DNA of 64,000 nt from Prostheceraeus crozeri. Taxonomy: Eukaryota; Platyhelminthes; Polycladida; Euryleptidae. Shown one piece after another: positions 30,251 to 40,646 of the stretch; position 1 is the first letter of the stretch; the number at the start of each line of letters is the position of its first letter. The notes beneath the pieces are model-generated. The model did no database searches. It saw only the letters and a list, made by a program, of their open reading frames with translations, and was not told the DNA's origin. The DNA lies in the NCBI GenBank assembly GCA_907163375.1, contig CAJQUW010006858.1, positions 216,001-280,000 of the forward strand, read 5' to 3'. Made by a program: the position numbers and the translations under genes.

Positions 30251-32441
30251 CAGTCAACCCCCGTTTATCCGCCAATCTCGCCCTTCGCCAAGAATTGCCC
30301 GAGAACAAACGGTTAGATAGGAATTTTCAATGCAAATTTCATTTATCCGTCAATTCGCCTTTCGCCAATGCCAGTCAAGTCGCTCTAACGTTTTCTTGCA
30401 GTAACGGTGTGGAAACATAATCGACAAGGATAACCGTCAAGCGTATCGAATGCGTTCACCTCACACAAAGCATACCGACGGAAATTTATTGTTATTGTCT
30501 GTGCTTTAGTCAGTCACTGTATGTAGGTTAATGTTTTCCCAGTAGTCGTCATTGGTCGTTAACGGGTAGAGAGGAGCTATTATTCTAAATTCTTGGAAAT
30601 CACTATGCCTGTTGATACTTAATTGGAGACAAAACAATAGGGTAGCTTATACCGCAATTCTCACTCCACAATGAAACGAACTCGAAATGCGATCTCCGTC
30701 GAAAAGAAGAGGCAAATCGTCAAATTTGCCGAAGTGAATCCTTCCTATTCGCAACAAGCTCTCGGTGACAAGTTCAATGTACCACGATCTACCATTCGAG
30801 ATATTCTGAAACATCGCGATAAATTCCTGCAGGATGATTTACATGAAGCGGATTTGCGTCGAAGTCGTGTTCAAGGTGGCAAGAACGAACAGCTAGAAGA
30901 GCGCTTATTCCAATGGTTTTGCCAGAAACGATCCCAAAACATCATTATAACCGATGAAATACTCCGAACGAAAGGTCAAACGATAGGAGAAGAGCTGCAA
31001 ATTGACAATTTCAAGTATAGTCAGGGATGGTTGAATCGGTTCAAGAAAAGACACCTCATCAAACAATACACTTTGTCTGGAGAGTCTGCCAGTGTGAACA
31101 CGACACACCTGGAAGATGAGATCAAAAAGTTGAAGGAGAAAATCTCTTCTTACGATCCTGACTCTGTGTATAATTGCGACGAAACCGGTCTGTTTTACCG
31201 CATGATTCCTGACAGATCATTGAGTACCAAATCCGAAAGTCACCATGGAGTAAAGCGAGCTAAGGATCGCATAACAATATTACTCTGTTGTAACGCAACC
31301 GGAACTGACAAACGAAAATTGTTCATTATTGGAAAATCAAAAAAGCCTCGTAGTTTTAAAAGCTTCAATCCAGCTCTGTATTGTGACTACACATCTAATC
31401 AAAAGGCATGGATGACGGGAAGCATTTTCCTGGAGTACCTACGGGACTTCAATGCTTGCTTCGTTGCTGAGAACAAGAAAATATTACTTCTCTTGGATAA
31501 TGCGACAAGTCATTGTTGCCCTCAACTGTCTCATATTGAACTTCTTTTTCTGCCTCCAAACATGACTTCTTCGTTGCAACCGCTTGATTGCGGGATCATT
31601 AAAAATTTCAAGGCTTTCTACCGCCAGTCACAACTGAGTCAGTATGTTGTAATGGCAGTTGATAATCTTACCCCTGATATCACCTTGAAGGAAGCAATCA
31701 GGTTCAGTAAGATCGCATGGGATTCAGTAAGTGAAAAGACGATTCAAAACTGCTGGAGTCACATCGGCCTACTTTCGCCGAATAGTTCGGAAGAACATGA
31801 ATCCCCAACGCCTGTTTTGAGAGGTAATTTTTTTGACAGAATGAAACCAATCTTCAATATTATTGACATCTTGACACCCGACGAATTTTGTGAGATAGAC
31901 AATGCAACTGAAACTGAAAACAATGCCGAAGAGGACGTACCGGTGATTTTTTCAGATGAGGAGGAGGAAAATTGGGACAGCGTCATTGAGTCAGAAAAAG
32001 AGCCGATTACATCCAAACGAGCTCGTGATTCACTGTCGACGGTGATTAAATACTTCGAGAATCATCCGCTGGCTAGTGAAGACGATGTCAAATCTCTCAT
32101 GCAGCTGAGTGAGCGAATTGTTGTTTTATCTCAACACCATGCAACACAAAAGAAAATTACTGACTTCTTCTCTAAGTGTTAAAAGACCAATCCTTATATA
32201 GACAATAGTAATGTGCGTGTACAAATATAATCTGTTGCCTCCATTACATGTTTCTATACGCTTATCGTCCAGAAATGAGCTTGCAGATACGCTAGGTAGC
32301 CAGAGTTGTTTTCTAACACAGTACCAAGGAAAATAGAAGAATATTTGATGAATTAAACAATTATTTCGTTTATCCGCCAATTTCGCCTTTCGCCAAAAAA
32401 AGTGATTTTACCGATGGTGGCGGATAAACGGGGGTTGACTG
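30251..32441 (+). mobile_element. Tigger (pogo-type) DNA transposon
   Basis: CAGTCAACCCCCGTTTATCC at 30251 and its inverse ending GGGGGTTGACTG at 32441, both flanked by TA (30249-30250, 32442-32443). TIR reaches into CGCCAAT...CGCCTTTCGCCAA. Length 2191 bp, with one uninterrupted transposase gene. It entered the right TIR of the Polinton and looks like the youngest element in the nest. Confidence 0.96.
30671..32182 (+). CDS. Tigger transposase, apparently intact
   Basis: 503 residues. Psq-type HTH at 1-60 (KRTRNAISVEKKRQIVKFAE, SQQALGDKFNVPRSTIRDIL), CENP-B-type HTH at 65-145 (EERLFQWFCQKRSQNIIITD, YSQGWLNRFKKRH), DDE_1 catalytic core at about 165-350: VYNCDETGLFYRM (Asp 1), KILLLLDNATSHC (Asp 2), SSLQPLDCGIIKNFKAFYR (Asp 3), giving the D-D-D set of Tigger enzymes. 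Acidic C-terminus. Start chosen at the first ATG, 420 bp from the TIR. No internal stop or frame change, and length is normal for the family, so it may be active. Role: nuclear cut-and-paste of TA-flanked copies. Confidence 0.95.
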   Translation: MKRTRNAISVEKKRQIVKFAEVNPSYSQQALGDKFNVPRSTIRDILKHRDKFLQDDLHEADLRRSRVQGGKNEQLEERLFQWFCQKRSQNIIITDEILRTKGQTIGEELQIDNFKYSQGWLNRFKKRHLIKQYTLSGESASVNTTHLEDEIKKLKEKISSYDPDSVYNCDETGLFYRMIPDRSLSTKSESHHGVKRAKDRITILLCCNATGTDKRKLFIIGKSKKPRSFKSFNPALYCDYTSNQKAWMTGSIFLEYLRDFNACFVAENKKILLLLDNATSHCCPQLSHIELLFLPPNMTSSLQPLDCGIIKNFKAFYRQSQLSQYVVMAVDNLTPDITLKEAIRFSKIAWDSVSEKTIQNCWSHIGLLSPNSSEEHESPTPVLRGNFFDRMKPIFNIIDILTPDEFCEIDNATETENNAEEDVPVIFSDEEEENWDSVIESEKEPITSKRARDSLSTVIKYFENHPLASEDDVKSLMQLSERIVVLSQHHATQKKITDFFSKC

Positions 32442-32443
32442 TA

Positions 32444-33027
32444 TTTTAAAAACCTGAAAGATGGATAAAATTCATGAATTTGAAATTCTCAACTTTTATG
32501 ATTTTCGGTGTCCTGGAACAGTCATGATTTTCAAGGTAAAAATTGTAATTCTCAAATTTGAGATTCATAACTTTTATGATTTTTTCGGTGTCCTGGAACG
32601 GTCATGATTTTGGGAGTAAAAATTGTAATTCTCAAATTTTGAGATTTCGAAAAATTTGAAAAATTGAGTATTTTTAAAAACGCCTAAATTTATGAATTCA
32701 GGTCTTCATAACCTGAAAAAGGGTTCAAATTCATGAATTTATGTCGTTTTTTAAAAAAACCATTTTTTGAAAAAATGGTACTTTTTGAATGGACTAAATT
32801 CATGTATTTAGGTCTTAAAAACCTGAAAAATGACCAAATGTCATGAATTTATGTCGTTTTTAAAGATACTATTTTTTTGAATTTTATGGTGTCCTGGAAC
32901 GGTCTAAATTCATGAATTTAGGTCTTAAAACCTGAAAAATGACCAAATGTCATGAATTTATGTCGTTTTTAAAGATACTATTTTTTTGAATTTTATGGTG
33001 TCCTGGAACGGTCTTTTGCCCATTACT
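32444..33027. repeat. Polinton right terminal inverted repeat (outer part)
   Basis: Inverse of 15827-16640, with two to three tandem ggtgtcctggaacggtc-type units instead of four at the left. Its inner part is cut off by Tigger and continues at 30130-30250. Confidence 0.85.
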
Positions 33028-33033
33028 TATTAT

Positions 33034-33523
33034 TCGGCAGCTACAATGACTTCGCTGAAGGAAAAAGGAAGAAGAAATTGGCTTGGGAGGAAATAAAATC
33101 TGTTATGGAATCGAATGGCATCAAGAAAGTGAAGTTTGGAGAGACGTGGTGTGGAGGAATATTCGTGGATCAACCATGAAAAAGGTTGATAACCGTCGAC
33201 AAACGGGCAGCGATGGGGGTGTCGACAAGAAGTTGTCTGAAGCAGACGAAATGGTGCTTGCCATTATTGGTAGGGAGAGCCCAATCATGCAAGGTCTCCG
33301 AGTCACAGAGACTGAGGTTGTGCAACTTCAAGCGACCACCAGTGACAACGTTGTCTCCGCTGGACAGATCACGAAGTGTGTAGCAAAGAGGAAAACCGGA
33401 AAGAGAGCAGTTGAAGTGGAGAAAGATGAATTGTTATTGGAGCACTTGAGGCTAAAGAACAAGAAATTACGTATCGAAATAAAGATCTTAAAGAGACAAG
33501 TGTCGGACTCCGATAGTGACTGA
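33034..33523 (+). pseudogene. Harbinger Myb/SANT-like protein
   Basis: The second gene of Harbinger elements, a nuclear import and TIR-binding partner of the transposase. The first frame gives LFGSYNDFAEGKRKKKLAWE, then EIKSVMESNGIKKVKFG (Myb/trihelix-like helices). The second frame (from about 33150) gives the variable region and C-terminal coiled coil (EVEKDELLLEHLRLKNKKLRI, EIKILKRQ) with an acidic SDSDSD end. One frame change is needed between them (near 33130-33180), so it is damaged. The Polinton splits its 5' part. Confidence 0.7.
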
Positions 33524-34123
33524 TCATTTGGAATTTTCATTTTCATTGTTATAATAAATAATTTGTTATCAAATAGTGTTTTTGACATGCCTCATCGAAA
33601 TTGTCTTAGGAAATATAATTTGAGAAATTGTGCATTATAATGCTTCATAACAAAATTAGGAAACAAGAGTAGACCTACCTACTCGCAAGCATGAATTCTC
33701 CAACCTCCATCCGCACAACCCATTCCAGTTAGCAGTTATGAAGGCAGTTAAAAATTTTAATCGTTTGTTATATCTCTGAAACCTCATAAGAATAATACAA
33801 ATGAATTTCAGAATGAAAGTTATCTGGTACGAAATGCTGATTGTTATATCCGTGAAACCCCGTGCTATATCTGAGTTCTTGAATAAATACTTAATGAATT
33901 GAAAATCCAATTGGTTCAATTGTTGATGAATACTTTGTCATAATTCGTAATTATTTCAGGAGAATTACGAATTCAGGAGTGTTTGTGATAAAGGCTCGAA
34001 GCTCTCTCGTTTGAGTTTGTGTTTATTACGCAGACATTTTCATACAGCGTCGCAGAAAGAGGCACTAATTATGCTAGTATGCAAGCAGTTTAGCGCACCC
34101 CATCCAATATTTATCATGTAATC
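33524..34123. other. Harbinger intergenic region
   Basis: Between the two converging Harbinger genes; AT-rich, no other gene seen. aataataaattt at about 33551 could serve polyadenylation of the Myb-like gene. Confidence 0.45.
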
Positions 34124-34789
34124 CTATATTAAACCTTTTTTGTATTTTATTTTTTGAAAACGAAAATTTTCATTTGATGCACGGAAAATATTGCTATTGC
34201 GCAAAACTCTGGCATCATTCACGCTTCCCGGCCAAGAAGAATTGCAATAAAAAAATTCGTTGTTAGGGCCGCAGATTAGCATCACATTGAGAGAGTGATT
34301 TCCATGGCGATCCACAAACTGCTCCTCATGAAACTTCGGTCTTTCAATGTCGATCAGAGTTCCATCAACAACTCCACAGACTGAAGGCATGCCTGCAACT
34401 TCATAGAAGTCCTGTCTGACCTTATTACAGTCCGACGGGAATCGAACATATTCTTTGAACATATTGTCGTTTATAGCGGACGTGACTCTCTGAACGCAGC
34501 GACAAATTGTCGACTCTGACGGTCCGTGTGCATCCCTTAACACATGATAAAAGCTGTTGGTCGCAAAAAATCGAATGCAGCTTAAGATTTGTTCCTTTGG
34601 GGAAAGAGCATGGTTCCTTTCTGTCTCATGCTTGAGGAGAGGACCGATAACTTCCTCTAATGCTTCGTAAGTACTCTCTTGCATTCTGAAACGCTGATGA
34701 AAGTCAGTCAGTGTCAAAATGCTCTCTGTTCAAAAATATTCTCGGCCTGCGTTTTTCAAACTCCCCAATAATATCAAGCAAATTCATTT
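34124..34789 (-). pseudogene. Harbinger transposase (HARBI1-like), truncated
   Basis: DDE_Tnp_4-type enzyme. Minus strand from MNLLDIIGEFEKRRPRIFLN; one base out of frame near 34712; then LTDFHQRFRMQESTYEALEE, LSPKEQILSCIRFFATNSFY, GPSESTICRCVQRVT (HTH), VCGVVDGTLIDIERP (first Asp), SLNVMLICGPNNEFFYCNSS, WPGSVNDARVLRNSNIF (second Asp). Ends after about 220 residues, whereas the family has about 350, so the third acidic residue is missing. With the frame change the copy is inactive. Confidence 0.9.
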
Positions 34790-35146
34790 TATCATGCGTC
34801 TGTGACTGACAAAATTCTACTCGCTTTTATCAGTGAAATTTAACAGTTGTCAGTCGATTCAATGTTTATGAAATTGACATTTTCATCAATTGATAGAAGA
34901 TTAACACAAGAGTCATGTGATTTATCAGTACCGTTTCTTGATCTGACCTACTTTCGCAGGGAATTCTATTTTAGCGTTCTGTCAGTGATTGTTTATGAAA
35001 GAGAGATCTATCAGTTCGGTTTTATCAGAATGATATCAACGATTTTGTCAGTTCATAGATATTGAACTGCCTCCGTTGTTTTATGAAATAGGTTACTGAT
35101 TTATCAGTTGATTTTATCAGTTATCAGTGTTTTATGAAATAGGCCC

Positions 35147-35519
35147 CAGGCATTGTGCTAATCCAGAGCAATATGCTTTTTATTCGAAGACGATTGGCAT
35201 TATGCTTGATAAAGTAGGCAATGTCACTAAAACAACTGAGCATTAGATCTTCACCATGTTGTTTTAGAACTATGAAATATGTCTGTATAAATACAGCTAC
35301 TTGGGTCGTGGAACGTGGAAATCTGGCTACTTGTAATCAGACCGACGGTGTCGGACCCACTAAACTGAAATCAAAAATGAGAAAAATGCATTGGTTTCAG
35401 TAATGTGGACGGCAGAGTCAATCATACCCTCGAAGTTGAGTAGGATAATACTGTTTTGTTGAAATTTAAGAGGTGAGAACGATTTTTCAAAAAATGCGCA
35501 CTTTAAATGAGAATTGCCC
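35147..35519. other. Right arm of the GGGC-type transposon
   Basis: Non-coding. Carries an inverted CGTCGGTCTGATTA-type motif at 35335 and the right TIR ending at 35519. Confidence 0.6.
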
Positions 35520-35523
35520 TGGT

Positions 35524-36250
35524 ATATGAGCTACCGACTTGCATCAAATCTCCTAGAAAAAAACAGAACCTGCCTTGGTAGTGTAAGACCCAACAGAGGA
35601 GTCCCGGAAGAACTGAGAAGCTTCACAATGCAACCGATAAGCTCTGAATTCGCCAGAAACGAGACATACTCATCACAAAATTTGTTGATAAACGCGTTGT
35701 CTATGTTATCAGCTCTGTGCATGTCGCTGAAACCACTGCCAAAACTCGCATGACAAAGGAAAGAGTACAAGTGGAGTATCAGAAACCTTCTATGATTGAT
35801 GTATACAATACAACAATGAATGGTACGGATAGAACTGACCAAATTTTGTCAACCGTCAAAATCCACAGAAAGACATTCGTTTGGGTGAAAAAGCTAGGAT
35901 TGCATTTGCTACAACGCTTCGGCATCGTAAATGGGTTTATTCTTGCGAAGAAATACATGCCAGATGCCATGCGCCATAAGAATCTAGCTGAATATCAACT
36001 TCTAGTGGTTGATCATCTTCTTCAACTTAGTTAACCAAGAAATCCACGACGATCGATAATTCAGCACTTTCTCAGAAAGATACCATCAACTGCTACGACA
36101 CCGCGTCCTACAAGACCGTGCAGATGGTGTAGGCAACAAGCAGCTCCAGGAACAAGAGTAAGTGCTTCGCGGTATTATTGCACTGGGTGTCCCAATAATC
36201 CAGGACTCCATATGGATGATTGCTTTGAAGCTTATCATGCTGATCTCTGA
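35524..36250 (+). pseudogene. piggyBac-1 transposase, C-terminal half
   Basis: Continues the gene interrupted at 2028. YRLASNLLEKNRTCLGSVRP and NRGVPEELRSFTMQPISSEF give way to a second frame with ITKFVDKRVVYVISSVH, MIDVYNTTMNGTDRTDQILS (the usual YN-NMGGVD-like block) and RFGIVNGFILAKKYM, then a third frame with the Cys-rich end CRWC...CTGC and MDDCFEAYHADL, stop at 36248. Frame changes near 35680 and 36030. Confidence 0.82.
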
Positions 36251-36442
36251 GTCTTCAGATGTGTGAATTTTTGTAGTCTTGCATGCCATTTTGCTGTCAG
36301 TAAGATGTGACTTTTGGATGGAAATATTCGTTTCCCCTTCCTTTGATAACTAAACTTGATTATTTTGATACTTGATACTTTTGCCAAATATAGCCGGAAT
36401 AGAGAGCTGAAAATTTTCATATAGCCGGGCCTAAAGGGTTAA

Positions 36443-37579
36443 TATTGATGGATTACCTCTGTTTCGGTCTTCACATACTGGACTTTTGACTATTTTAGTG
36501 AAGATAAAGGATCGTGTGTTTAAAAAGCCCTGCCACTTGTTGTTCACTGTGATGTTGGTAAACCTGATCTTCCGACATTTCTGTCACGGCTACTTTACGA
36601 ATTGGGACAGCTATTTTTAGAACCCTTTCGCATCGGCAACAACGAATTATCTCTGAGTCGTGTTTTTTTTCGTGTGTGATGCCCCAGCCAGAGCATATTT
36701 ACAATGTGTTAAAGGACACTCCGCGAAAGGTGGATGTAGCTATTGTAGATTACAGGGCATTTTCGGGGACAGGCGTCTATTCTTTCCATATTGCTCACGT
36801 TCAGATTTGTGTAACCTATCTCGAGAAAGACGTTTGTATGTTGAAGGTCGTGAAGGCAATCAACTGTCGCTGTCACCACTGGCTAATTTTGTAGATTTGA
36901 GGAACGATTTTCTTCCTGACTACATGCATTGTGTTTGCTTGGGCATCATGAAAAGATTGTGTACCTTCCTTTTCTCTTGAGTAAAGGGAGTGAGGCTTCG
37001 ATGTAAAGTACCTGAATATCTGAAAGAATTGATTAACAATCGTATTGAGATTGTTCGTCAAGAACTTCCAAGAGAGTTCAATAGGAAATTGAGAAGTCTT
37101 TGAGTTGGAGCACTTCAAGGCCATGGAGTATAGATCATGGCGTGTTGGATGATTGGTCCACATTTTGTTTTGAAAACTATCTGTCTATTTTAAAGAGGCG
37201 TTTAAAGTGTTCCCGCAATATGTTCAGACAAACTGTTAATAACTTGTCAGTAATAGCGAATTTGTTCATAGATCAATCGGATGAGGAACTTTTTGTGAAC
37301 AGCTGTCATCCAAATAATTGTGTTGTTCTGAGTAATGGACAACTTTGTTTAGTGAACATAGCTGATCGAAGAGTAGTGTTAGGTGTTTTTTTACGTTATG
37401 TGAATTCTTTGTACGACTATCCGTATTATTCATTTACCTCTTTTAAAATCGGTTTCTTTGTCAAGTCAACTCTCCTTGTTTATAACGAACCGTATGTAGG
37501 AAAGTGCATTATTTTAATCACGGATATTACTAATCGTTTCTTGGTTATTCCTATGGTTAGTGTTGATAGAAAAGTGTAA
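36443..37579 (+). pseudogene. CACTA-like transposase
   Basis: From the TTAA: NIDGLPLFRSSHTGLLTIL, then (frame change near 36520) HCDVGKPDLPTFLSRLLYEL, (frame change near 36650) CDAPARAYLQCVKGHSAKGG, CSYCRLQGIF, LSPLANFVDLRNDFLPDYMH, CVCLGIMKRL, then PREFNRKLRSLELEHFKAME, and in the last open frame (37100-37579) STFCFENYLSILKRRLKCSR and PNNCVVLSNGQLCLVNIADR. This order (DGLPLF, DAPARA, C-x2-C, DYMH-x2-CLG, E-x-F-RKLR, F-FENYL) is that of the CACTA-like transposases abundant in invertebrates. A middle section after KAMEYR is deleted, and several frame changes make it dead. Confidence 0.78.
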
Positions 37580-37695
37580 ATAACGTATGATGGTTGATTC
37601 ATTTTTCTTGTATTTTATTTGTATAATAACCCAATGCAAAATATATGGTATTTTTACGCTCAATCTCCTTTCTTCTTTCCGGAAACTTTGAATGT

Positions 37696-38175
37696 GATAT
37701 GAACCTAAAATTAAGATATGAAGGCGTCGAGCTCCTAAGTGTCGATTGTCAGATGGAGTTTGAAATGGTTAAATATCTGCTCATTTTCTTTAAGAGCGAC
37801 AAAACGTTCGACATGCGCAGTGTTCAAGAGACCAAATCGTTCACAATGAATAATTTGATTGACGTCAGACTGCGTAATACAGTGCAAGTTGAAGCCAGCT
37901 ACGATGGTGAGTACTGCCAAGGCATTGTGATGCAAGTTGGCGAAGAGGCACACATGTTGAGGGCTGCTGAAGAACAATGTATCATGTTGAAGAGCAAGAA
38001 CTGGAGCATCGAGAAAATCTTTAAAGAAAGTGGGGTAGTACCGGAGATGTACACAGGTGGGCCCCGTCAGAGACTGACGAACATTCTGAGGATATTTACG
38101 GAGACTGAAACCGAAACTGAATCTACAGCAGATATACCTTGTAGAAAGGCAAAGACATCTTACGATGTAAGTGCT
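37696..38175 (+). CDS. DUF4806-type protein, N-terminal exon
   Basis: MNLKLRYEGVELLSVDCQME, then KYLLIFFKSDKTFDMRSVQE, VEASYDGEYCQGIVMQVGEE (a small beta-barrel-like segment seen at the front of DUF4806 proteins) and a Glu/Thr-rich run. Ends at a strong donor (TACGAT|GTAAGT). Same strand and just downstream of the CACTA-like transposase, so probably the element's second gene. An exon-like segment at 39021-39089 (KAIPPQLPPIPVRTSSPRVW) has good splice edges (tttcag / GTAAGT) and may follow it. Confidence 0.5.
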
Positions 38176-38190
38176 ATCAGTTTATGGTAA

Positions 38191-39020
38191 TGAGAGATTC
38201 TTCGTTTCAGACATTTGATTGCATATACAATATACATAGTCTACTTAGACAGACTTTACATACCACCTACCAGGGTTTCTTTCTTCCGCCTATCATCCCG
38301 TTTAGGCGGAAGTTAACTTCGCTTTGGCGGATGTATGCCCGCGGAAACTGTATGTCAGCAACAGTGCATTGAATCAAAGCATAATGATTCAAACTGTTAG
38401 TGTGTATCACTTAAGTAGTTCATTACATCATGGCAGTTCAATTTTTGTTTTTAATAATTTTCCTATGTACTACTACTGTATGTATGTAAACTACTGGTAT
38501 CCTATGTGATACATACGGAGGTGTGTAGCAAGTTACCGTAGACTTCTGCAGGCACCGAATTTATTATGATGATACCTTCAACAGTAGACTACCGCATTCC
38601 GCTTTTAAGTAGTACTGATGGTATTTTTAATAAATTGCTGCGTTTTCGCACTTGAATTCCCGGGCATGGCTGCACATTAAATAGGGAGTCGTGATGGTGT
38701 TAGGGAATGTGAACTAGGTCTGCTGATGATTCCTGATAGGATGAAATAGCAGCTATTCAGGTCTGTTCCCATTTTTCAACTGAGGTTGCGACTCAATATT
38801 TAATTATATCGTTTGCAACGGAGGTGTGTGATATTGCATAACTTCCGAAATAGTCATGCCGACATTTTATGCCAGAACAAGTGGAGAAATGGAATAATAT
38901 TAATGCTGACAGGACTGATCAATCAAGTTCAAGATCAATCCAAGTTTAATCTATCACTAATCATAGCTTTTATTCGTATTATTCAAAAGTAAAATAATTC
39001 ATTTATAGTTTCCATTTCAG
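38191..39020. other. Intron-like interval
   Basis: No gene seen. Short inverted ttccgcctatc...gtttaggcggaag (38284-38311) could form a hairpin. Otherwise AT-rich with tactactgta words. Confidence 0.35.
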
Positions 39021-39352
39021 AAAGCGATTCCACCTCAATTACCTCCTATTCCTGTCAGAACGTCAAGCCCCCGTGTCTGGAAAATCTGGTAAGTACATGT
39101 ACTTCAAATGGTATAATGTCAAATCCTAATAATGGACATTTACCTGAATTAGTGGCATCTAGTCTGAGTAGCCTACAGCATTTTGAGGAATCTTCGGTCA
39201 TTAGTAGTTGATGAATCTTTGCTAACTACATGTTCAGGGTGGACTATTTATCCCTTGCATTTTTTAGGAGAAATTGGACAACCTGAATTATGAGCAAGCT
39301 AGTATTAAAAATAAGCACTTAAATGAAGCAGTAATTGACATTTTTATTGTAT

Positions 39353-39652
39353 TCATAACACAAACTTTCCAAATCCCTCGTTGCTATCAGTCCCCCACTG
39401 ATGCATCAATACTTTCAGCTTTATCTCCACGCTCGTTTGGACGACAGTTCTTTGGATGGCTTTCATGCTTTCTATTTCGAAAAGCTTTTCCATCCATTTT
39501 CGGATTTGCTCTCCTCTTGGAGGTTCGGTGTCATAGGTCCTTCGCAGTTTGTCCTTTACCATCCGCATTGCTTTATCTGAGCGATCTAATAACCATGCCG
39601 CAGCCTGAGTGAGAAATGGCATGTTGTAAGGCGATAAATCAACCATATCCAA
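39353..39652 (-). pseudogene. HTH fragment, mariner-like
   Basis: Minus strand. DKLRRTYDTEPPRGEQIRKW and MEKLFEIESMKAIQRTV resemble the FYDTEPP-x-I-x-W-x2-F-x-TGS helix-turn-helix region at the start of mariner/DUF4817-type transposases. No catalytic part nearby, no TIR found. Degraded fragment lying against the direction of the surrounding gene. Confidence 0.4.
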
Positions 39653-39699
39653 GGAAGTTTGATTTTTGAAGTTGAGAGCCTATTTGCTGGTACATTGAA

Positions 39700-40294
39700 A
39701 GATATGCATTCCTTCAAAGATACCTAATTTTTTTAAAAAATTAACTTGAAAGAGTGTTTTGCATCTCTTAGCTTCTAAAACCCAAATCCAAGTAATAAGA
39801 TATCACAGTCGATTTTACCATTTCTAGAGATGCAATGTCATAGATCTCCCAACCATGTGCATAAGCATCGCATATTCCTAAATATGAGATAGTATCATAT
39901 ACGCATTAGGCTAGAATCACAATTTAAAATAGATCTTCTAGTTAGAATATCATTTACAATCAAGGCTTTTAAAAAGTGCAAGGGAATAGTGGCCCATCCT
40001 GTATATACCCAACAATGCTAATAGAGAATATTGCTTTGATTGTTTTAATGAGCAAATATTTGTAAATGCACGTTCATGTAAATGGATCCATGATGTTCGC
40101 TATCTCACACGCTCTGAAGTGAAGCATACCTAAGATTTTTGGCATTTCTGATCAGTAAACCGGCTAATTTGTATTTTCTTACCTGTTAATCGAAAATTGT
40201 AACCACCGCAATCTCTGGCTTAGCGATAAAATAATAATAAATATCATGATACTTTGCATGGATACAATGTAATCTCTCGTCCATTAATTTTACA
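39700..40294. other. Non-coding interval
   Basis: AT-rich, presumed intron of the DUF4806-type gene. No feature recognised apart from the acceptor at its right edge (ttaattttacag). Confidence 0.35.
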
Positions 40295-40485
40295 GATGAA
40301 TGTTCTATTGGGATGTAAGGACGAAACAGTTGCCGGAACTGTTCGACGAATGCTAAATAAAACTTTGTCGCCTGACATGCAAATCCAAGTTAATTTTATC
40401 GGAACCGGTATGGCTCAGAGGGCTGGCTCTAATTTGACGGATGAGCAAATTAGTTTCAAGAAAGTATTTCTCCCCTTATATAATG
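40295..40485 (+). CDS. DUF4806-type protein, domain exon
   Basis: Acceptor ttaattttacag, then MNVLLGCKDETVAGTVRRML, NKTLSPDMQIQVNFIGTGMA, FKKVFLPLYN, donor AATG|GTAAGT. The ETVAGTVRRMLNKTLSPDMQ block fits the DUF4806 domain (L-x2-E-T-A...R-L-L-T-x-E-L). Phase 1 donor matches the exon at 41790 in frame. Function of the domain is unknown; found in transposon-linked and host proteins. Confidence 0.55.
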
Positions 40486-40646
40486 GTAAGTCTCATGTTG
40501 ATTTTGATACTTTTGATAATCAAACGGCTTTACTTCCAATTGTTACTGTTAACACTAGAGAGGCGGCGGCGTCATTTTTGACGCTTTCGATTTATAAATC
40601 TGTCCTGCACTGTTGTATTATCATTAATCAGGATAATATCAGGTGA

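Larger units (their letters stand above)
15827..33027. mobile_element. Polinton/Maverick fossil
   Basis: Inverted ends AGTAATGGGCAAAAGACC at 15827 and 33027 begin with AG and are flanked by the 6-bp duplication TATTAT (15821-15826, 33028-33033), both diagnostic of Polintons. Parts: retroviral-type integrase, protein-primed DNA polymerase B, major and minor capsid proteins, FtsK/A32-type packaging ATPase and several small structural-type genes. No cysteine protease was recognised. It is AT-rich, about 12.5 kb without the RT element and Tigger inserted in it. Broken: roughly half a dozen or more interruptions, although several genes remain open. Age moderate: both termini are still well matched. 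Confidence 0.93.
15584..35146. mobile_element. PIF/Harbinger element
   Basis: GGGCCTATTTCATAAAA at 15584 and TTTTATGAAATAGGCCC ending at 35146 are inverse copies flanked by CAG (15581-15583, 35147-35149), a 3-bp duplication usual for the superfamily. A 5-bp CCAGG reading with ends two bases further in is equally possible. Subterminal DNA is packed with TATCAGTT/AACTGATA words (15605-15660; 34830-35130). Own DNA is 15584-15820 plus 33028-35146, about 2.35 kb, with the classic two genes: Myb-like protein (plus) and transposase (minus), converging. Confidence 0.92.
2029..35519 (+). mobile_element. Unclassified DNA transposon, GGGCAATTC ends, 4-bp TSD
   Basis: The left end GGGCAATTCTCATTTAAAG at 2029 is matched by its inverse ending at 35519, about 26 bp of near-perfect TIR. 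Both are flanked by TGGT (2025-2028 and 35520-35523). Removing the element with one TGGT rejoins piggyBac-1 codons as DNWYMSYRLA, which independently supports the borders. Its own DNA is 2029-2463, 13970-15583 and 35147-35519, about 2.4 kb. A 13-bp motif CGTCGGTCTGATT recurs at 2194, 2215, 15363 (one mismatch) and 15548, and inverted at 35335, perhaps as transposase-binding sites. A second copy of the end is at 42889. Superfamily not assigned. Confidence 0.9.
874..36438 (+). mobile_element. piggyBac-1, filled by nested insertions
   Basis: Ends are CCCTTTAGGCCCGGC at 874 and its inverse GCCGGGCCTAAAGGG ending at 36438, each flanked by TTAA (870-873 and 36439-36442), the piggyBac target duplication. 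Its own sequence is 874-2028 plus 35524-36438, about 2.1 kb. The remaining 33.5 kb is the GGGC-type transposon and everything in it. The transposase gene is on the plus strand, split by that insertion. Confidence 0.93.

Noticed and set aside
15827-33027. Integrated giant virus or virophage
   Set aside because: 6-bp duplication, AG-starting TIRs, integrase plus protein-primed polymerase fit a Polinton.
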